Under the pieces are notes generated by a model, which searched no databases, was not told the origin of the DNA, and worked only from the letters and a program-made list of their open reading frames with translations. The translations under genes were made by a program, and so were the position numbers. Below are positions 52,774-62,430 of a stretch of DNA of 64,000 nucleotides, piece after piece (positions within the stretch are counted from its first letter, which is position 1; every line of letters begins with the position of its first letter). The stretch is from positions 62,001 to 126,000 of the forward strand of contig NZ_JAUFQF010000003.1 of NCBI RefSeq assembly GCF_030409635.1, written 5' to 3'. The DNA is from Vibrio agarivorans. GTDB lineage: Bacteria > Pseudomonadota > Gammaproteobacteria > Enterobacterales > Vibrionaceae.

Positions 52774-54309
52774 ATGTTATTTAGAGGTCACGAGATAAGC
52801 CAAGAGCAGGATTTTGCTAGAAGTCAATTCATGCGACTTAAGCGTGGTGAACTGCTTACTCTAAATTCGGGGGCTGGTGCTTCAAAGACATACACATGTA
52901 ACCTGTTGCTTTCCTCCCTTGACCACGAAGACAAATGTCTTGTGATTGCATTTAACAGACTCATCGTTGATGAGATGCGCTCAACGTTCGGTAAGAATGT
53001 GGATGTACTCACAAGTCATGAGCTAGCTAGAAAGTACATTAAGAAATATTCATCATCTCGACTTGAACGACCACTATTACCGAAAATGATTACGGAGAAA
53101 ATTGAAATACCTGCGTTTATTGGCGCAATTGACGCATTAACTTTTTCTCAAAAACTTTTAACAGGTCTTAAGAAGTATGCGAATTCGGAAGTGCTCAGCA
53201 TTACTGAATTTGCTAATGACAATGCGAAGGAGTTGCTTAAAAGTCATAATAAAGGTGAGATTGTTTCTTACGTCATGTACCTGAAACGGTTATGGGATGA
53301 ACTGACTCTGAGTGATTCGACCCTACCTATCATCCATGATGTTTACCTAAAAGAATTTGTTTTAAAAGTAGCGGCAGGTGAGATTAATTTAGAAGAATAT
53401 AAAGCAGTCGTTCTGGATGAGGCTCAAGACAGCGCACCAATAGTGAAGCTATTATTCTCAACTATTAGTACAATGAAGCTCGCTGCAGGTGATACCCACC
53501 AATCTATCTACGAATGGCGTGGGGCTGTAAATGTGATGAACGAATTAGGTTTAAAATCAACGTACACCGCTGAACTGAGTACCTGTTACCGATTCGGACA
53601 GTCGATAGCCGACCTCGCTAATTCACTGATTGAAGAGTACAAAGGGACAAGCCCAAAATTCAAAGGAAACCCAAACAAGCAAAGTACTATTAAAACATCA
53701 TCGGTAGTTGAAAATAAGGAGCTATGGCTATTTAGAACCAACGCTGAATTGATTAGTGAATTGATTTATGCGACACAGCAAGGTGTAAAATGCCACCTGC
53801 TTCGCGATAATAAAAACATGATTAAGCTATTGGACGAAGCCTACTCCTTATATCAAAACAAGCCTGTTAAATCTGGGGTATTACGCCTATTTGATTCATG
53901 GGCAGAATTTGAAGCGTTTGCAACTAGTGGTGATGGTGGCGAATATAAGAGTTTTGTAAATGCTGTTCTCAATCATGGGTTCGAGGCAATTAAGCAAGTG
54001 ATCCAAGAGTCACTAAATACTGATATTACGGAAGCTCAGCGCTTATTTTCGACAGCTCATGCTTGTAAAGGGATTGAGCATAACCATGTCGTACTGCACA
54101 GCGACTTCGATAAGTTCATTGAGAAAAGTCATGCGGCTAGCTTAGAGCAGGAAGTGAACTTGCTATATGTTGCTCTAACAAGAGCAATCAAGACGCTGGA
54201 TATTAGTCGATGCAAAGTCCTGACTAAACTGCTGATGAAAAAAAATGAACGCATGAACAATATTGCGATGGAAAATAAACGTAAGGAACTAGCCCTGCTG
54301 GGGATATGA
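52774..54309 (+). CDS. UvrD/Rep-like superfamily 1 helicase, 511 aa
   Basis: Helicase motifs are in order: GAGASKT (33-39, Walker A with Ala-Ser), VVLDEAQDSAP (about 212-222), AGDTHQSIYEWRGAV (motif III), TAHACKGIEHNHVV (motif V) and LLYVALTRAIKTL (motif VI). It unwinds DNA with 3'-5' polarity in this family. It is shorter than UvrD (720 aa), lacking some insertions. GGAAAGGTT precedes the ATG after the repeat array. Confidence 0.9.
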   Translation: MLFRGHEISQEQDFARSQFMRLKRGELLTLNSGAGASKTYTCNLLLSSLDHEDKCLVIAFNRLIVDEMRSTFGKNVDVLTSHELARKYIKKYSSSRLERPLLPKMITEKIEIPAFIGAIDALTFSQKLLTGLKKYANSEVLSITEFANDNAKELLKSHNKGEIVSYVMYLKRLWDELTLSDSTLPIIHDVYLKEFVLKVAAGEINLEEYKAVVLDEAQDSAPIVKLLFSTISTMKLAAGDTHQSIYEWRGAVNVMNELGLKSTYTAELSTCYRFGQSIADLANSLIEEYKGTSPKFKGNPNKQSTIKTSSVVENKELWLFRTNAELISELIYATQQGVKCHLLRDNKNMIKLLDEAYSLYQNKPVKSGVLRLFDSWAEFEAFATSGDGGEYKSFVNAVLNHGFEAIKQVIQESLNTDITEAQRLFSTAHACKGIEHNHVVLHSDFDKFIEKSHAASLEQEVNLLYVALTRAIKTLDISRCKVLTKLLMKKNERMNNIAMENKRKELALLGI

Positions 54310-54310
54310 G

Positions 54311-54802
54311 ATGCAAATGGAATATGGGGAAGTCGTACAGGTGTTCTCACACAACGCTCAACTTCAATTACAACGACATGTCGTTCAGAGAAAGAGTGAA
54401 GTGTTACACACAGTCAGAATAACCTTAGCACCGAGACAGCATAGCCAAACCGACTTTTCTAAAAAAATAATTATGGACTTGGAAGAGCATCAATTGTCTA
54501 CCCTGTGTCTGTCGTTGATGGGGTTAATCAAAAATAACAAGATTGATGGAGTGAAGGGCGAAGGACGTAACAATAAAATCGCCTATATCAACATAAACCC
54601 TGACGAAACGATAAACATAAATATAAGCAATGATACTGGAAAAAGACAATCGCTCAGTATCGTATTTGGGCAAGAACACAGATATAAGCTACTGCGACTG
54701 GCAGTGACTCAATTGACAAAAAACTCCGTTGGTTATAAACAAACAGTCGGGGATACCTTAAATATACTTAAAGCAAGTGTCATAGGGAGTGTGAAACGAT
54801 GA
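54311..54802 (+). CDS. Hypothetical protein, 163 aa
   Basis: Not recognised; beta-strand rich. It follows the helicase at one base and overlaps the next gene by four bases, so it is tightly co-translated. Confidence 0.7.
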   Translation: MQMEYGEVVQVFSHNAQLQLQRHVVQRKSEVLHTVRITLAPRQHSQTDFSKKIIMDLEEHQLSTLCLSLMGLIKNNKIDGVKGEGRNNKIAYININPDETININISNDTGKRQSLSIVFGQEHRYKLLRLAVTQLTKNSVGYKQTVGDTLNILKASVIGSVKR

Positions 54803-55674
54803 TTGCGAAACCAATATATACAACAGGAAGACTCATTGCTGTAGGTGCAACCGCTATCGCTGCCTTAAGCTTTCTACTAATGATTGCAGTTAATTTGATC
54901 GCAATTATCAACTTTGATGCCATCAACAACTTGTACACGGAGAAAAGTGTCATTGATGGTGAAATTTCCACAGTTGGTTTGGTGGATGGATTGAATCATC
55001 TTATGACCCTTTTGTGGGTAGATGGGGGTATTACCTCATTACTTATTCTTGAATCGTTCCAATATGGTGACTTCTCTATACTGCCTCTTTTGTATCTATT
55101 GCTAGTCAGTTTTCTTTATGAACGTTCGCGCCAGTCAAAGAGTCGGGCAAATAGAACGACATACAGTTCATTGTTATGTTTACTTGTGTATATGACAATC
55201 AACGTGAATGTAGCTCAAATAGGGGATTGGAGAGCAGCGTTGACACTACAGCCGTATCATGTGGCTGAGCTTGTGAATTACTCGTATTGGGAAAGCATCA
55301 AACACTGGCTCGATACAATATCAGGATATGGTATAGCAACCTTAGCTGTCATTGCTATTGCTATTGTTTATACGGCTATGAAATCCCATGTCATAGCAAA
55401 AGAGTTTTCAACAGGCAAAGCCACATTTGGTAGTTTGCTGACGGGATGTGGGTTAGCTGTTGCAGCTCCATATCGATTATCACAAGCTTACGACATTACT
55501 CTCAATCCCGAGATAAAAGACAAAACAGATGATGTTCGAGAGCATGTTCTCACATCGTTTAAAATCAACACTCACAACGCACAAGTAATAAATCAGAAAC
55601 TTGAGCGAGTTGGGCTTACAAGCCTAAGTGATCATTCTGCGTCATATATTATCGAAGCAGTAAAAGATAAATAA
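54799..55674 (+). CDS. Multi-span membrane protein, 291 aa
   Basis: Four or five membrane spans (about residues 12-35, 72-108, 118-138 and 172-192, with a weaker one near 205-225). Not recognised. AGGGAGTG precedes the ATG. A membrane protein within a recombination/replication operon is unusual. Confidence 0.7.
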   Translation: MIAKPIYTTGRLIAVGATAIAALSFLLMIAVNLIAIINFDAINNLYTEKSVIDGEISTVGLVDGLNHLMTLLWVDGGITSLLILESFQYGDFSILPLLYLLLVSFLYERSRQSKSRANRTTYSSLLCLLVYMTINVNVAQIGDWRAALTLQPYHVAELVNYSYWESIKHWLDTISGYGIATLAVIAIAIVYTAMKSHVIAKEFSTGKATFGSLLTGCGLAVAAPYRLSQAYDITLNPEIKDKTDDVREHVLTSFKINTHNAQVINQKLERVGLTSLSDHSASYIIEAVKDK

Positions 55675-55683
55675 GGTACAAAA

Positions 55684-57486
55684 ATGCAGATCTTAAAATT
55701 AGACAAAACGCCAATCGCTCCTAGTCAGAAGCTCAGTCAACTGTACTTATCGACTAATGGGGCGTCACCTAGCGAATGCATTGATAAAGCAGTCATGATT
55801 AGTGCTCTGAATATTGATGACGCATTGATGAGTGTAAAACACAAAATAACCCGTGAATATCTCAACGAAAAAGAACCGACCCTGTGGAGGCTAGGGGCAA
55901 TCGGCAGTGAGCCACAGTGGGTGAAAGTCGATGACAATAATGAATACTACCACAACGTCTTCAAAGAAGTTGCTCAAACCATTAATAAGCTGAAAGCTGC
56001 TTTTCAAGAAGATATTAACGAACTGACAAAAACAAAGGTGCTCAAGGCGATCATCAAAGACGTTTACGTTAAAAACACACCGAGCTTACGAAGCGCCCCT
56101 GCGGTTTACATGCTGGAAAAGGCGTTTGAACTGTCAGGTGATATGAACTCAAAAGTTTTTTTCAAAAAGTTAGGTGAAGAACGTCTAAGTCGAAGAAATG
56201 CATTTACCATGACGTCAATAAAGGCGCTCATATGCGATTTGGTCGATAGAGAGTTGGTCATTTCCCATAAGTCTAAATTCGATGCTGATGAGCAAATGTC
56301 CTTAGAGGGAGAAGCTCATCAACACGGAACAATCAGCTACGGTACTAAACAATACCCTGAATTCTATTATCGCATTCACTCTGAGAGTGACCTACCACCG
56401 TTACTTGAAAAAGATTATGAATTGCAAAAGCCTCTATGGAAAATAGAGATTGGAGAAAGTGAGAAATTTTTTACTGACTTGAATCTCAGCCAATCTGATA
56501 ACTTTGCCGAGCTAATTGCACAACAGGGTAGCTTACCAGTTCGCCAAGCTATTCATCAGGACATTGTTGGGAAGAAAGACTTGAGCAGCATTTTTGATAG
56601 TAAAGCGCACCTGAACGCAGACGTGGTGGATGCCGCTGCAAAGTTAAAGGTTTCATACCTAAACCATGAAGCACAATGGCAAACGTTTAATGCCTCAAAA
56701 TTACCTGATGTGGGTCGGTTAACCAGCGAACAACGTGAGACCTACACTTTAGCTCGTAAAGCATCATTAGCAATGTACGGTCATACTGGTCTGATGGGGT
56801 TGTTTGTCCATCCATTAAACAGATATTCCGAACCACTAACCAACCGAGTTGATCTTGATAATTGGGTGAAATGGTGTGATGAGCATGAGCCTGAGTTTAC
56901 CACCTACGATGAGCTACATGGTAAAGAAGCGAAACCTTACGTTCAGAAGCGCAAGCGCAGTGTTGAAGTAAAACATGCGGTAATGAAAAGGCATCAAACG
57001 GACGAAAGGCAAAAAGAACTTGAAGTATTATTTGAAAAAATTGCCCCAACCTTCAATGAAGCCCTTGATGTCGTGCATAAGACATTTGGATTTGACGTTG
57101 AAAGCACTGAGCTTACAGCCATTTTCGATACACAAAACAAATTCAAGGAGTTCTATGTAACGGAAGAAGAAAAGGCTGGAAGTCGCCATTGGTTTATCGA
57201 AGTGAATTTGGGTTGTCACTTTAACAAAGTCAACATCGAGCTTGATGACTCAGAGGCAACAATTCTCTACAAAAACGCGACCCTCGAAATAGATAAGCTG
57301 TTCACAGTGGAGCAATACGCTTACCAGAAAGCCATTGAGTGCATTGTTGAAGAGTTGATGAATAAACCAAAAGAAATACTTGCAGACATGCTGAATAAAG
57401 CAGGACTCGACCAAAACTTGGTAGCTAAAAAGAGATTGCTGATGACTGCTTTTACAAAAAAACTGATGAGCGTTGTTCCCAATTGA
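55684..57486 (+). CDS. Unknown protein, 600 aa
   Basis: No domain recognised; charged, helical, soluble. AAGG precedes the ATG and its stop overlaps the next start. The large size, operon position and lack of known motifs make it a good target. Confidence 0.75.
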   Translation: MQILKLDKTPIAPSQKLSQLYLSTNGASPSECIDKAVMISALNIDDALMSVKHKITREYLNEKEPTLWRLGAIGSEPQWVKVDDNNEYYHNVFKEVAQTINKLKAAFQEDINELTKTKVLKAIIKDVYVKNTPSLRSAPAVYMLEKAFELSGDMNSKVFFKKLGEERLSRRNAFTMTSIKALICDLVDRELVISHKSKFDADEQMSLEGEAHQHGTISYGTKQYPEFYYRIHSESDLPPLLEKDYELQKPLWKIEIGESEKFFTDLNLSQSDNFAELIAQQGSLPVRQAIHQDIVGKKDLSSIFDSKAHLNADVVDAAAKLKVSYLNHEAQWQTFNASKLPDVGRLTSEQRETYTLARKASLAMYGHTGLMGLFVHPLNRYSEPLTNRVDLDNWVKWCDEHEPEFTTYDELHGKEAKPYVQKRKRSVEVKHAVMKRHQTDERQKELEVLFEKIAPTFNEALDVVHKTFGFDVESTELTAIFDTQNKFKEFYVTEEEKAGSRHWFIEVNLGCHFNKVNIELDDSEATILYKNATLEIDKLFTVEQYAYQKAIECIVEELMNKPKEILADMLNKAGLDQNLVAKKRLLMTAFTKKLMSVVPN

Positions 57487-57971
57487 TTTGCAAAAAGACC
57501 ATTGCTGCTCTTTCGCAATTAGCCGAGAGTGATAACTGGATCTCACTAAAAGACGAAGCGGCAGTTCGTTTGCCGTTAGATCAAATAGCCTTTGAGGAAT
57601 GGCAACCTTCACGTACAGAGCGCTGTAAAAAAGCTGTTGCTAGTGGTGTAAGGCTTCCACCAATAGAGGTTGTCTACTATCGAATAAAAGGGGAGGCAAT
57701 TTACTATGCGGTTTCTGATGGCAATCACAGATGCGAAATGAGGCGGCAGCAGGGAGCAAGTGACGTACTTGCTAATATCAATGGGGGGTATGACATTGCC
57801 CCTAAAAATTACAAAATTTATCGAAAGATGGTGTGGAAAAGAACATCAGATGGAGAATGGAAATGCATCAGTTGTGATTATTTGGATGACTGGCTTATAG
57901 AGCGTATTAGGGGAATTGGGGTAGGGGAGTATGACATATACAACGGAGAGCGAAGTCAAAACTATCGATGA
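57483..57971 (+). CDS. ParB-N-domain protein, 162 aa
   Basis: AVSDGNHRCEM resembles the phosphate-binding box of ParB-like nuclease/NTPase domains. It has no helix-turn-helix. It starts at TTG 57483 overlapping the previous stop (TTGA), which favours coupled translation, and overlaps the Tus-like gene by 41 bases. Confidence 0.75.
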   Translation: MICKKTIAALSQLAESDNWISLKDEAAVRLPLDQIAFEEWQPSRTERCKKAVASGVRLPPIEVVYYRIKGEAIYYAVSDGNHRCEMRRQQGASDVLANINGGYDIAPKNYKIYRKMVWKRTSDGEWKCISCDYLDDWLIERIRGIGVGEYDIYNGERSQNYR

Positions 57972-58947
57972 AGTTTTTGCTGATGTCCAGATGATCAGCA
58001 ATAAATTGAACACACTGCAAGCACACTTGGTCGAATGTGAGGTGTATTATGCCAACGTAGCTGTTCTACCTCGTGCTGCGGTAAATGAAGACGGGTACGA
58101 CACCGTTTTCGATCCTCTGACGTCAGTGAAATTAATACGTTTAGAAGGCAAAGAAGCTGCTTTACATGCAATTGAACAAATAGATTTTCAATATCGAAGT
58201 AAAGATGGGTTTAACACCACAAACGAAACGCTGTCACAGATAGCTGCAAGGCGGAGTGTGGGCATTGTCCATTTAAAGCCAAATTCTGAGGAACACACAA
58301 CCCTCATCAATGACTTGGTTGCTGAAATCAATACGATGAAAAGAACGCTAAAACAAGACCTTCAACCGTTGTTTGCAAATACAATGCAGCGAACGAGATT
58401 GTTCTATAAGCATTTCTTTCCAGACATCCTGCCAAAATCGATCACCAAGCTAATAAGGTTAGCTGATGCTGATGCTTGTCGAATCCATTTTAGTTGGTTA
58501 AACCAAGGCTACACTACTGAAAAAATGGATCGGAAGAGAGCAATAGAATACATCGACAAAATTAACTCACGAAAGCTCAGTAATAATCCAGAATTAGGAC
58601 TTACCCTAGACCAGCTCAACAAAAATGACATTCAAAAGTTGGGGAACTATCAGAAGTTCTATCGGATTTTTCCAGCTAAGATGAATCCACGACAGCAAAT
58701 CACACGCGATGTAGGTGGCAATAGGAAACAAATGCAGCCACAACGTGCTGTATCTCCAATTCTATACATAGGTGAAAAGCCGTTAGAGCACTATGGGGTA
58801 TTGCATGACCTGAACACGCTAGATGAACTCAGAAAATGCAGTAATAAAGCAAGAGTGGAACACCTAGCCGCAATCGAGGCTTATGGACTGTACTGTTTTG
58901 ATACTGTCGAGCGACAAAATAGGGGAAAGTTCACGAATTATGAGTAA
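57931..58947 (+). CDS. tus: Tus-like replication terminus-binding protein, 338 aa
   Basis: Several stretches line up by eye with E. coli Tus: LNTLQAHLVECEVYYANVAV, the pair DPLTSVKLIRLEGKEA, and most clearly YKHFFPDILPKSITKLIRLA followed by CRIHFSWLNQGY (Tus: HRHLPGLITLNAYRTLTVL then LRFGWANKHI), then SPILYIGEKPL (Tus: IARVWYKGDQK). Tus binds Ter sites and blocks the replicative helicase from one side. A plasmid copy close to the origin suggests control of fork direction or of transfer replication. Last gene of the operon. Confidence 0.72.
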   Translation: MTYTTESEVKTIDEVFADVQMISNKLNTLQAHLVECEVYYANVAVLPRAAVNEDGYDTVFDPLTSVKLIRLEGKEAALHAIEQIDFQYRSKDGFNTTNETLSQIAARRSVGIVHLKPNSEEHTTLINDLVAEINTMKRTLKQDLQPLFANTMQRTRLFYKHFFPDILPKSITKLIRLADADACRIHFSWLNQGYTTEKMDRKRAIEYIDKINSRKLSNNPELGLTLDQLNKNDIQKLGNYQKFYRIFPAKMNPRQQITRDVGGNRKQMQPQRAVSPILYIGEKPLEHYGVLHDLNTLDELRKCSNKARVEHLAAIEAYGLYCFDTVERQNRGKFTNYE

Positions 58948-59007
58948 AATTGAGTAAGAAAATGGTAAGTTTCGATTAGAAATTGAAGTATTAACATTAG
59001 AAAAAAC

Positions 59008-59047
59008 GAAAACCGCAATTATAGTCAGCTATGATTGCGGTTTTTTC
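59008..59047 (+). terminator. Terminator of the 49.7-58.9 kb operon
   Basis: AAAACCGCAAT and ATTGCGGTTTT form an 11-bp stem followed by TT; the T run is also a dispersed-motif site. Confidence 0.92.
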
Positions 59048-59217
59048 TAAAAGTACGTACCTAAAACTCCAAACTCAAAAAAAGGTACACATCAAGAAAT
59101 ACAATAGTACACCTAAAACATAAAACTTATCGCTTATAATCAGTAATTTAAAAGGGAAATATTACAGAAAACATAGGTAATATTGTCAGGTGCGCATAAC
59201 CGTACAGTTCATAGAAA

Positions 59218-59281
59218 TCAATGGTACACCAGAAAAAGTTCAATGGTACACTAGAAAAAGTTCAATGGTACACCAGAAAAA
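59218..59281 (+). repeat. Origin iterons, left group (22-bp spacing)
   Basis: Three units starting at 59218, 59240 and 59262, each with TCAATGGTACAC then AGAAAAAGT. Scattered single GGTACAC boxes lie at 59084, 59349 and 59371. They are probable binding sites for the initiator and may take part in copy-number control. Confidence 0.88.
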
Positions 59282-59432
59282 TGAGCAAATTTGAACCGAA
59301 TCGATTAATAAAAACTGTGAACCTGCCCATATTATGCACCAAGAAAACGGTACACCTCGTAAAGAACAATGGTACACAAGCGATTCAAAGTCATTCATCA
59401 CGACAACTGATCTCAATAACCCAAAAGAAAAG

Positions 59433-60062
59433 CTATCCCTTAAATATCAGGTGCTCATTAGAATAGAAGCTCAAGTGATTAGTAAGGCAATGGACTATAG
59501 AATCAGCAAGCGATTTCTCGTCCAAACTGGTAACAACCTTGTTGCCGTATTCATCTAAAAAGTACAATTCCTCGGCTGCGGAGGATATGTAATAGTCATT
59601 GGCTGAATTGAAATAGACATCAAAAAGCAGGGTAGACGAGTGTTTCTTCCTAAATCGCATGACACCAATACCCCTTAGCTCAACAAATTCATTCATGAAA
59701 ATGTCTAAAATCCCAACGCCATCGCCTAGTTTAATGCAGGTCAGCAGCATCCTATCATTGGAATCAAATCTTTTATCAACATAGTACTCTTGTTCAGCAT
59801 AGGTAAACATAAATAGATTGGAGTGGTAGAACTGGAATCTCGGATAAGCAGGAAGCGGTTCTAATGCATACTTCACAGTGACCAGCTTGGGTAAGCCATC
59901 GATAAAAGTAACGAAAATTGACTCAGATTTATTCTTTAACATTCTGTAAATTGCAGATTCGCTGACATTTAGCGCTTTAGCGAATCGCGGTACACTATCA
60001 TCATAGTGAACCTTAATGTACTCATCTAACTTCAACAAAGTGACACACCATTTAAAGTCCAT
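59433..60062 (-). CDS. HTH protein beside the origin, 209 aa
   Basis: VPRFAKALNVSESAIYRML (about residues 26-44) is a helix-turn-helix; the remainder is not recognised. ATG 60062 is preferred over 60125 because the extra part looks like spacer. Lying between the two iteron groups and divergent from the initiator, it may regulate replication. A GGTACAC box lies inside the gene. Confidence 0.65.
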   Translation of the reverse strand: MDFKWCVTLLKLDEYIKVHYDDSVPRFAKALNVSESAIYRMLKNKSESIFVTFIDGLPKLVTVKYALEPLPAYPRFQFYHSNLFMFTYAEQEYYVDKRFDSNDRMLLTCIKLGDGVGILDIFMNEFVELRGIGVMRFRKKHSSTLLFDVYFNSANDYYISSAAEELYFLDEYGNKVVTSLDEKSLADSIVHCLTNHLSFYSNEHLIFKG

Positions 60063-60140
60063 AAAAATGACCGTTATGGTCACTATATGTGGAATGTTAT
60101 AAGCGACTAGAAAAATAATCAACATATTCTAGGTAAAAAT

Positions 60141-60181
60141 TGTGAATAAGGCTATATGACACAACGAAAACCTGTGGACAA
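60141..60181. promoter_or_regulatory. Two DnaA-box-like sites
   Basis: TGTGAATAA (60141-60149) and TGTGGACAA (60173-60181) each differ by one base from the DnaA box TGTGGATAA. They lie beside the right iteron group, as in many plasmid origins. Confidence 0.6.
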
Positions 60182-60195
60182 CATGTGAATTAAAT

Positions 60196-60300
60196 TCAAT
60201 GGTACACATGAAAACTTCAACGGTACATATAAAAAGTTCAATGGTACAGTAGGAAAAATCAATGGTACACATCAAAAATTCAATGGTACACATAAAATAC
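60196..60300 (+). repeat. Origin iterons, right group (21-bp spacing)
   Basis: Five units starting at 60196, 60217, 60238, 60259 and 60280, exactly 21 bp apart (two helical turns), with core TCAATGGTACAC and A-rich tails. None contains GATC, unlike the Dam-sensitive iterons of Vibrio chromosome 2. Confidence 0.92.
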
Positions 60301-60498
60301 TATGGAATATATTCTTAATAATCAGTCGTTTACGCAACCCACATTTCCCATATTAAAGATATTAGATCAATATTAAGATATAAGAATATTATCTATTTAT
60401 ATCTTAATACTGTTAAATGGTACTATAAAACTGATCCTTGCGATCTTATGCAGAAGATCATACTATCAAAAGTAAGATTATGTTTTATTGAGTGTTTT
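60301..60498. other. AT-rich region of the origin
   Basis: About 120 bp of nearly pure A/T (for example ATATTAAGATATAAGAATAT) follows the iterons and precedes the initiator gene: a likely unwinding element. GATC occurs at about 60365, 60433, 60442 and 60454, clustered at its right side. Together with iterons and DnaA boxes this defines the replication origin. Confidence 0.75.
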
Positions 60499-62430
60499 AT
60501 GATGTCTAACGACTTGGACAATACCAGAGAAAATTTCTACTTTGTGAGAGATAGTGCGAAGCCTATTTCGGAAACAACAAGGTCATTGTTTAGTCGTACA
60601 AAAGCACAGCGCAAACTCCTAGAAGTTTTGGATGAGTTACATAGCAATTCCTCTCGTGGCACGGTAATCCCATTCCTGACCATAACCATCAAATGCGGAA
60701 AGAGCGGATCATCGCTGAAAAACTACACTAGACGCACTATCGTAAATGAACCAATCAAACATTTTATTAAAGAGGTAGATTTCACAGGAATCGATGGTTT
60801 ACGTGCAGGACAAACAGCATACACACTCGACTATGACCTGTTAAGTTCAGAGTCCCCACTCGATCACATAGTTCTAAAATCAACGGAATCGAGAGCTGAC
60901 TCTGGGAAAAAGCGTAAGGAAGAGAACGAAATTGCGAAACGTGAATTCGACCATGTGCCGAATTTGCCTGTTGATCGTCATTTCTCTACTAACTCATTTA
61001 GCTTATTGGCAAGTCTTGTTGTAACAGAAAAAACAAGCCAAGTAAGGCGACCAATGCTAAGTCGCTATACCAAAGGTGAAACAAACTGGGTAACGATCAC
61101 AAACCCGAGTGGTTACATTACTCGTCATCAAGATGCAGTTGTCGCATTTGCAGCTCTACAAATAACTTGGGCGCATCACGCAATTAAACGTTCAAACTAC
61201 ATCACCACCAAGAAAGCACCTGTCAATGAAACACCAATATCATTAAATGCAATCGCTGGGCTTCTAGAGAAATCAAACAACTCGGACAACTACAAGGTTT
61301 TGCGCCAAAGCTTGGACGTGAACCGCAAAACGCGATTCTCTTTTTCCCAAGATTTTGATGACAAATCAAACGTAGCTCCCACCATTCATATGTTCGATAA
61401 ATGCAACTCGGTAAGAAACGCAAAAAGTAGTGGTAAAACCGAGCAAGAGATATTTGATGAGTCTCTCACATACGTCATCACTTGGGATAAATCTATCTGG
61501 GAATCTATCATCATGCAAGACAGCCATCATGCGATACCAGAGCACCTTTTAAAAACTGATCCGACCCTTGTCATATTCTATCTGAAGCTCCGCTCGATGG
61601 AAAAATTACGAATCCGAAAAGGTCTTCCAAAAGATAGGATGTATGAGACAGATTTTGAAGCCGATAGGCTCTTTGATAATTATCTGAATATGCAACCAGA
61701 AGAGTTCTTACAACTGGTTTACAATCAACAAAAGAAAGACGAAAAGGGTAATGGATCGAGTTATCTTATCTACAGTCCTGAGTACCCCGAGTGTTTCAAG
61801 CTGTTTGGCTATACCATTGACTTAACCAATATCAAAAATAACAGTAGGAATCGCGACATAACAATTTCATTCTCTGCAAATTCAATCAATGAACATTTGA
61901 ATCTGCCCACGAACAATGACGGAACACCGACAATCATAAACGAGATACCATTTTATTTACGCGAAATATTAGAAAATTCCCCAGAGACCGCCAGTTATCG
62001 CAAACAGGATTATCGGTCAAAAACATGTGGTGTTTATGCGGAGTACTATGACAAGAACGAGGATAGCAAAAGCGTGGTATTATCTCGTTACACACCGACT
62101 GACAAACTGAACATAAACACGACAATATTTCAAACGGAAACACACTCGCGTGAGTCGCTAATGGTCGAGTTCAACTCACTCATCGATCAATGCCACTATC
62201 TCACCAGCTCAGATAATGAAATTGTCTCAGCGGATATGCTGAACAATGCGTTAGCTGAAATCACAGAGCAGATGGTTATATCGTTCCCTCTCGATATTGA
62301 TGTAGTTGTGAGATACCTATCGGCACGTCCAGCCGCAGTCGATGAGATAGCATCACTTTGGAATCACCAGCTCGAAATGCATTATGAAACGATGCAAGAG
62401 ATAGTCGGACTCCACCAAGATTACCGATAG
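60499..62430 (+). CDS. RctB-like replication initiator, 643 aa
   Basis: The protein follows RctB, the Vibrio chromosome 2 initiator (658 aa), in several blocks: KKAPVNETPISLNAIAGLLE (RctB: KQAPNKTPLYITDIL), YVITWDKSIWESIIMQD (RctB: YILVWEPSFFEELLTRD), and VVLSRYTPTDKLN (RctB: ITLSRYTSPEALE) near the C-terminus. RctB binds iterons and opens the origin. The start at 60499 follows GAGTG; the frame also allows 60448. It lies beside the iterons it should bind. Confidence 0.82.
   Translation: MMSNDLDNTRENFYFVRDSAKPISETTRSLFSRTKAQRKLLEVLDELHSNSSRGTVIPFLTITIKCGKSGSSLKNYTRRTIVNEPIKHFIKEVDFTGIDGLRAGQTAYTLDYDLLSSESPLDHIVLKSTESRADSGKKRKEENEIAKREFDHVPNLPVDRHFSTNSFSLLASLVVTEKTSQVRRPMLSRYTKGETNWVTITNPSGYITRHQDAVVAFAALQITWAHHAIKRSNYITTKKAPVNETPISLNAIAGLLEKSNNSDNYKVLRQSLDVNRKTRFSFSQDFDDKSNVAPTIHMFDKCNSVRNAKSSGKTEQEIFDESLTYVITWDKSIWESIIMQDSHHAIPEHLLKTDPTLVIFYLKLRSMEKLRIRKGLPKDRMYETDFEADRLFDNYLNMQPEEFLQLVYNQQKKDEKGNGSSYLIYSPEYPECFKLFGYTIDLTNIKNNSRNRDITISFSANSINEHLNLPTNNDGTPTIINEIPFYLREILENSPETASYRKQDYRSKTCGVYAEYYDKNEDSKSVVLSRYTPTDKLNINTTIFQTETHSRESLMVEFNSLIDQCHYLTSSDNEIVSADMLNNALAEITEQMVISFPLDIDVVVRYLSARPAAVDEIASLWNHQLEMHYETMQEIVGLHQDYR

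Noticed and set aside
52439..52784. Repetitive open frames on both strands across the 36-bp array, or a CRISPR array
   Set aside because: The period is a multiple of three, so frames stay open by chance; there are no variable spacers between copies.
59221..59558. Short plus-strand frames in the left iteron region
   Set aside because: They run through iterons and antisense to the HTH gene and lack ribosome-binding sites.
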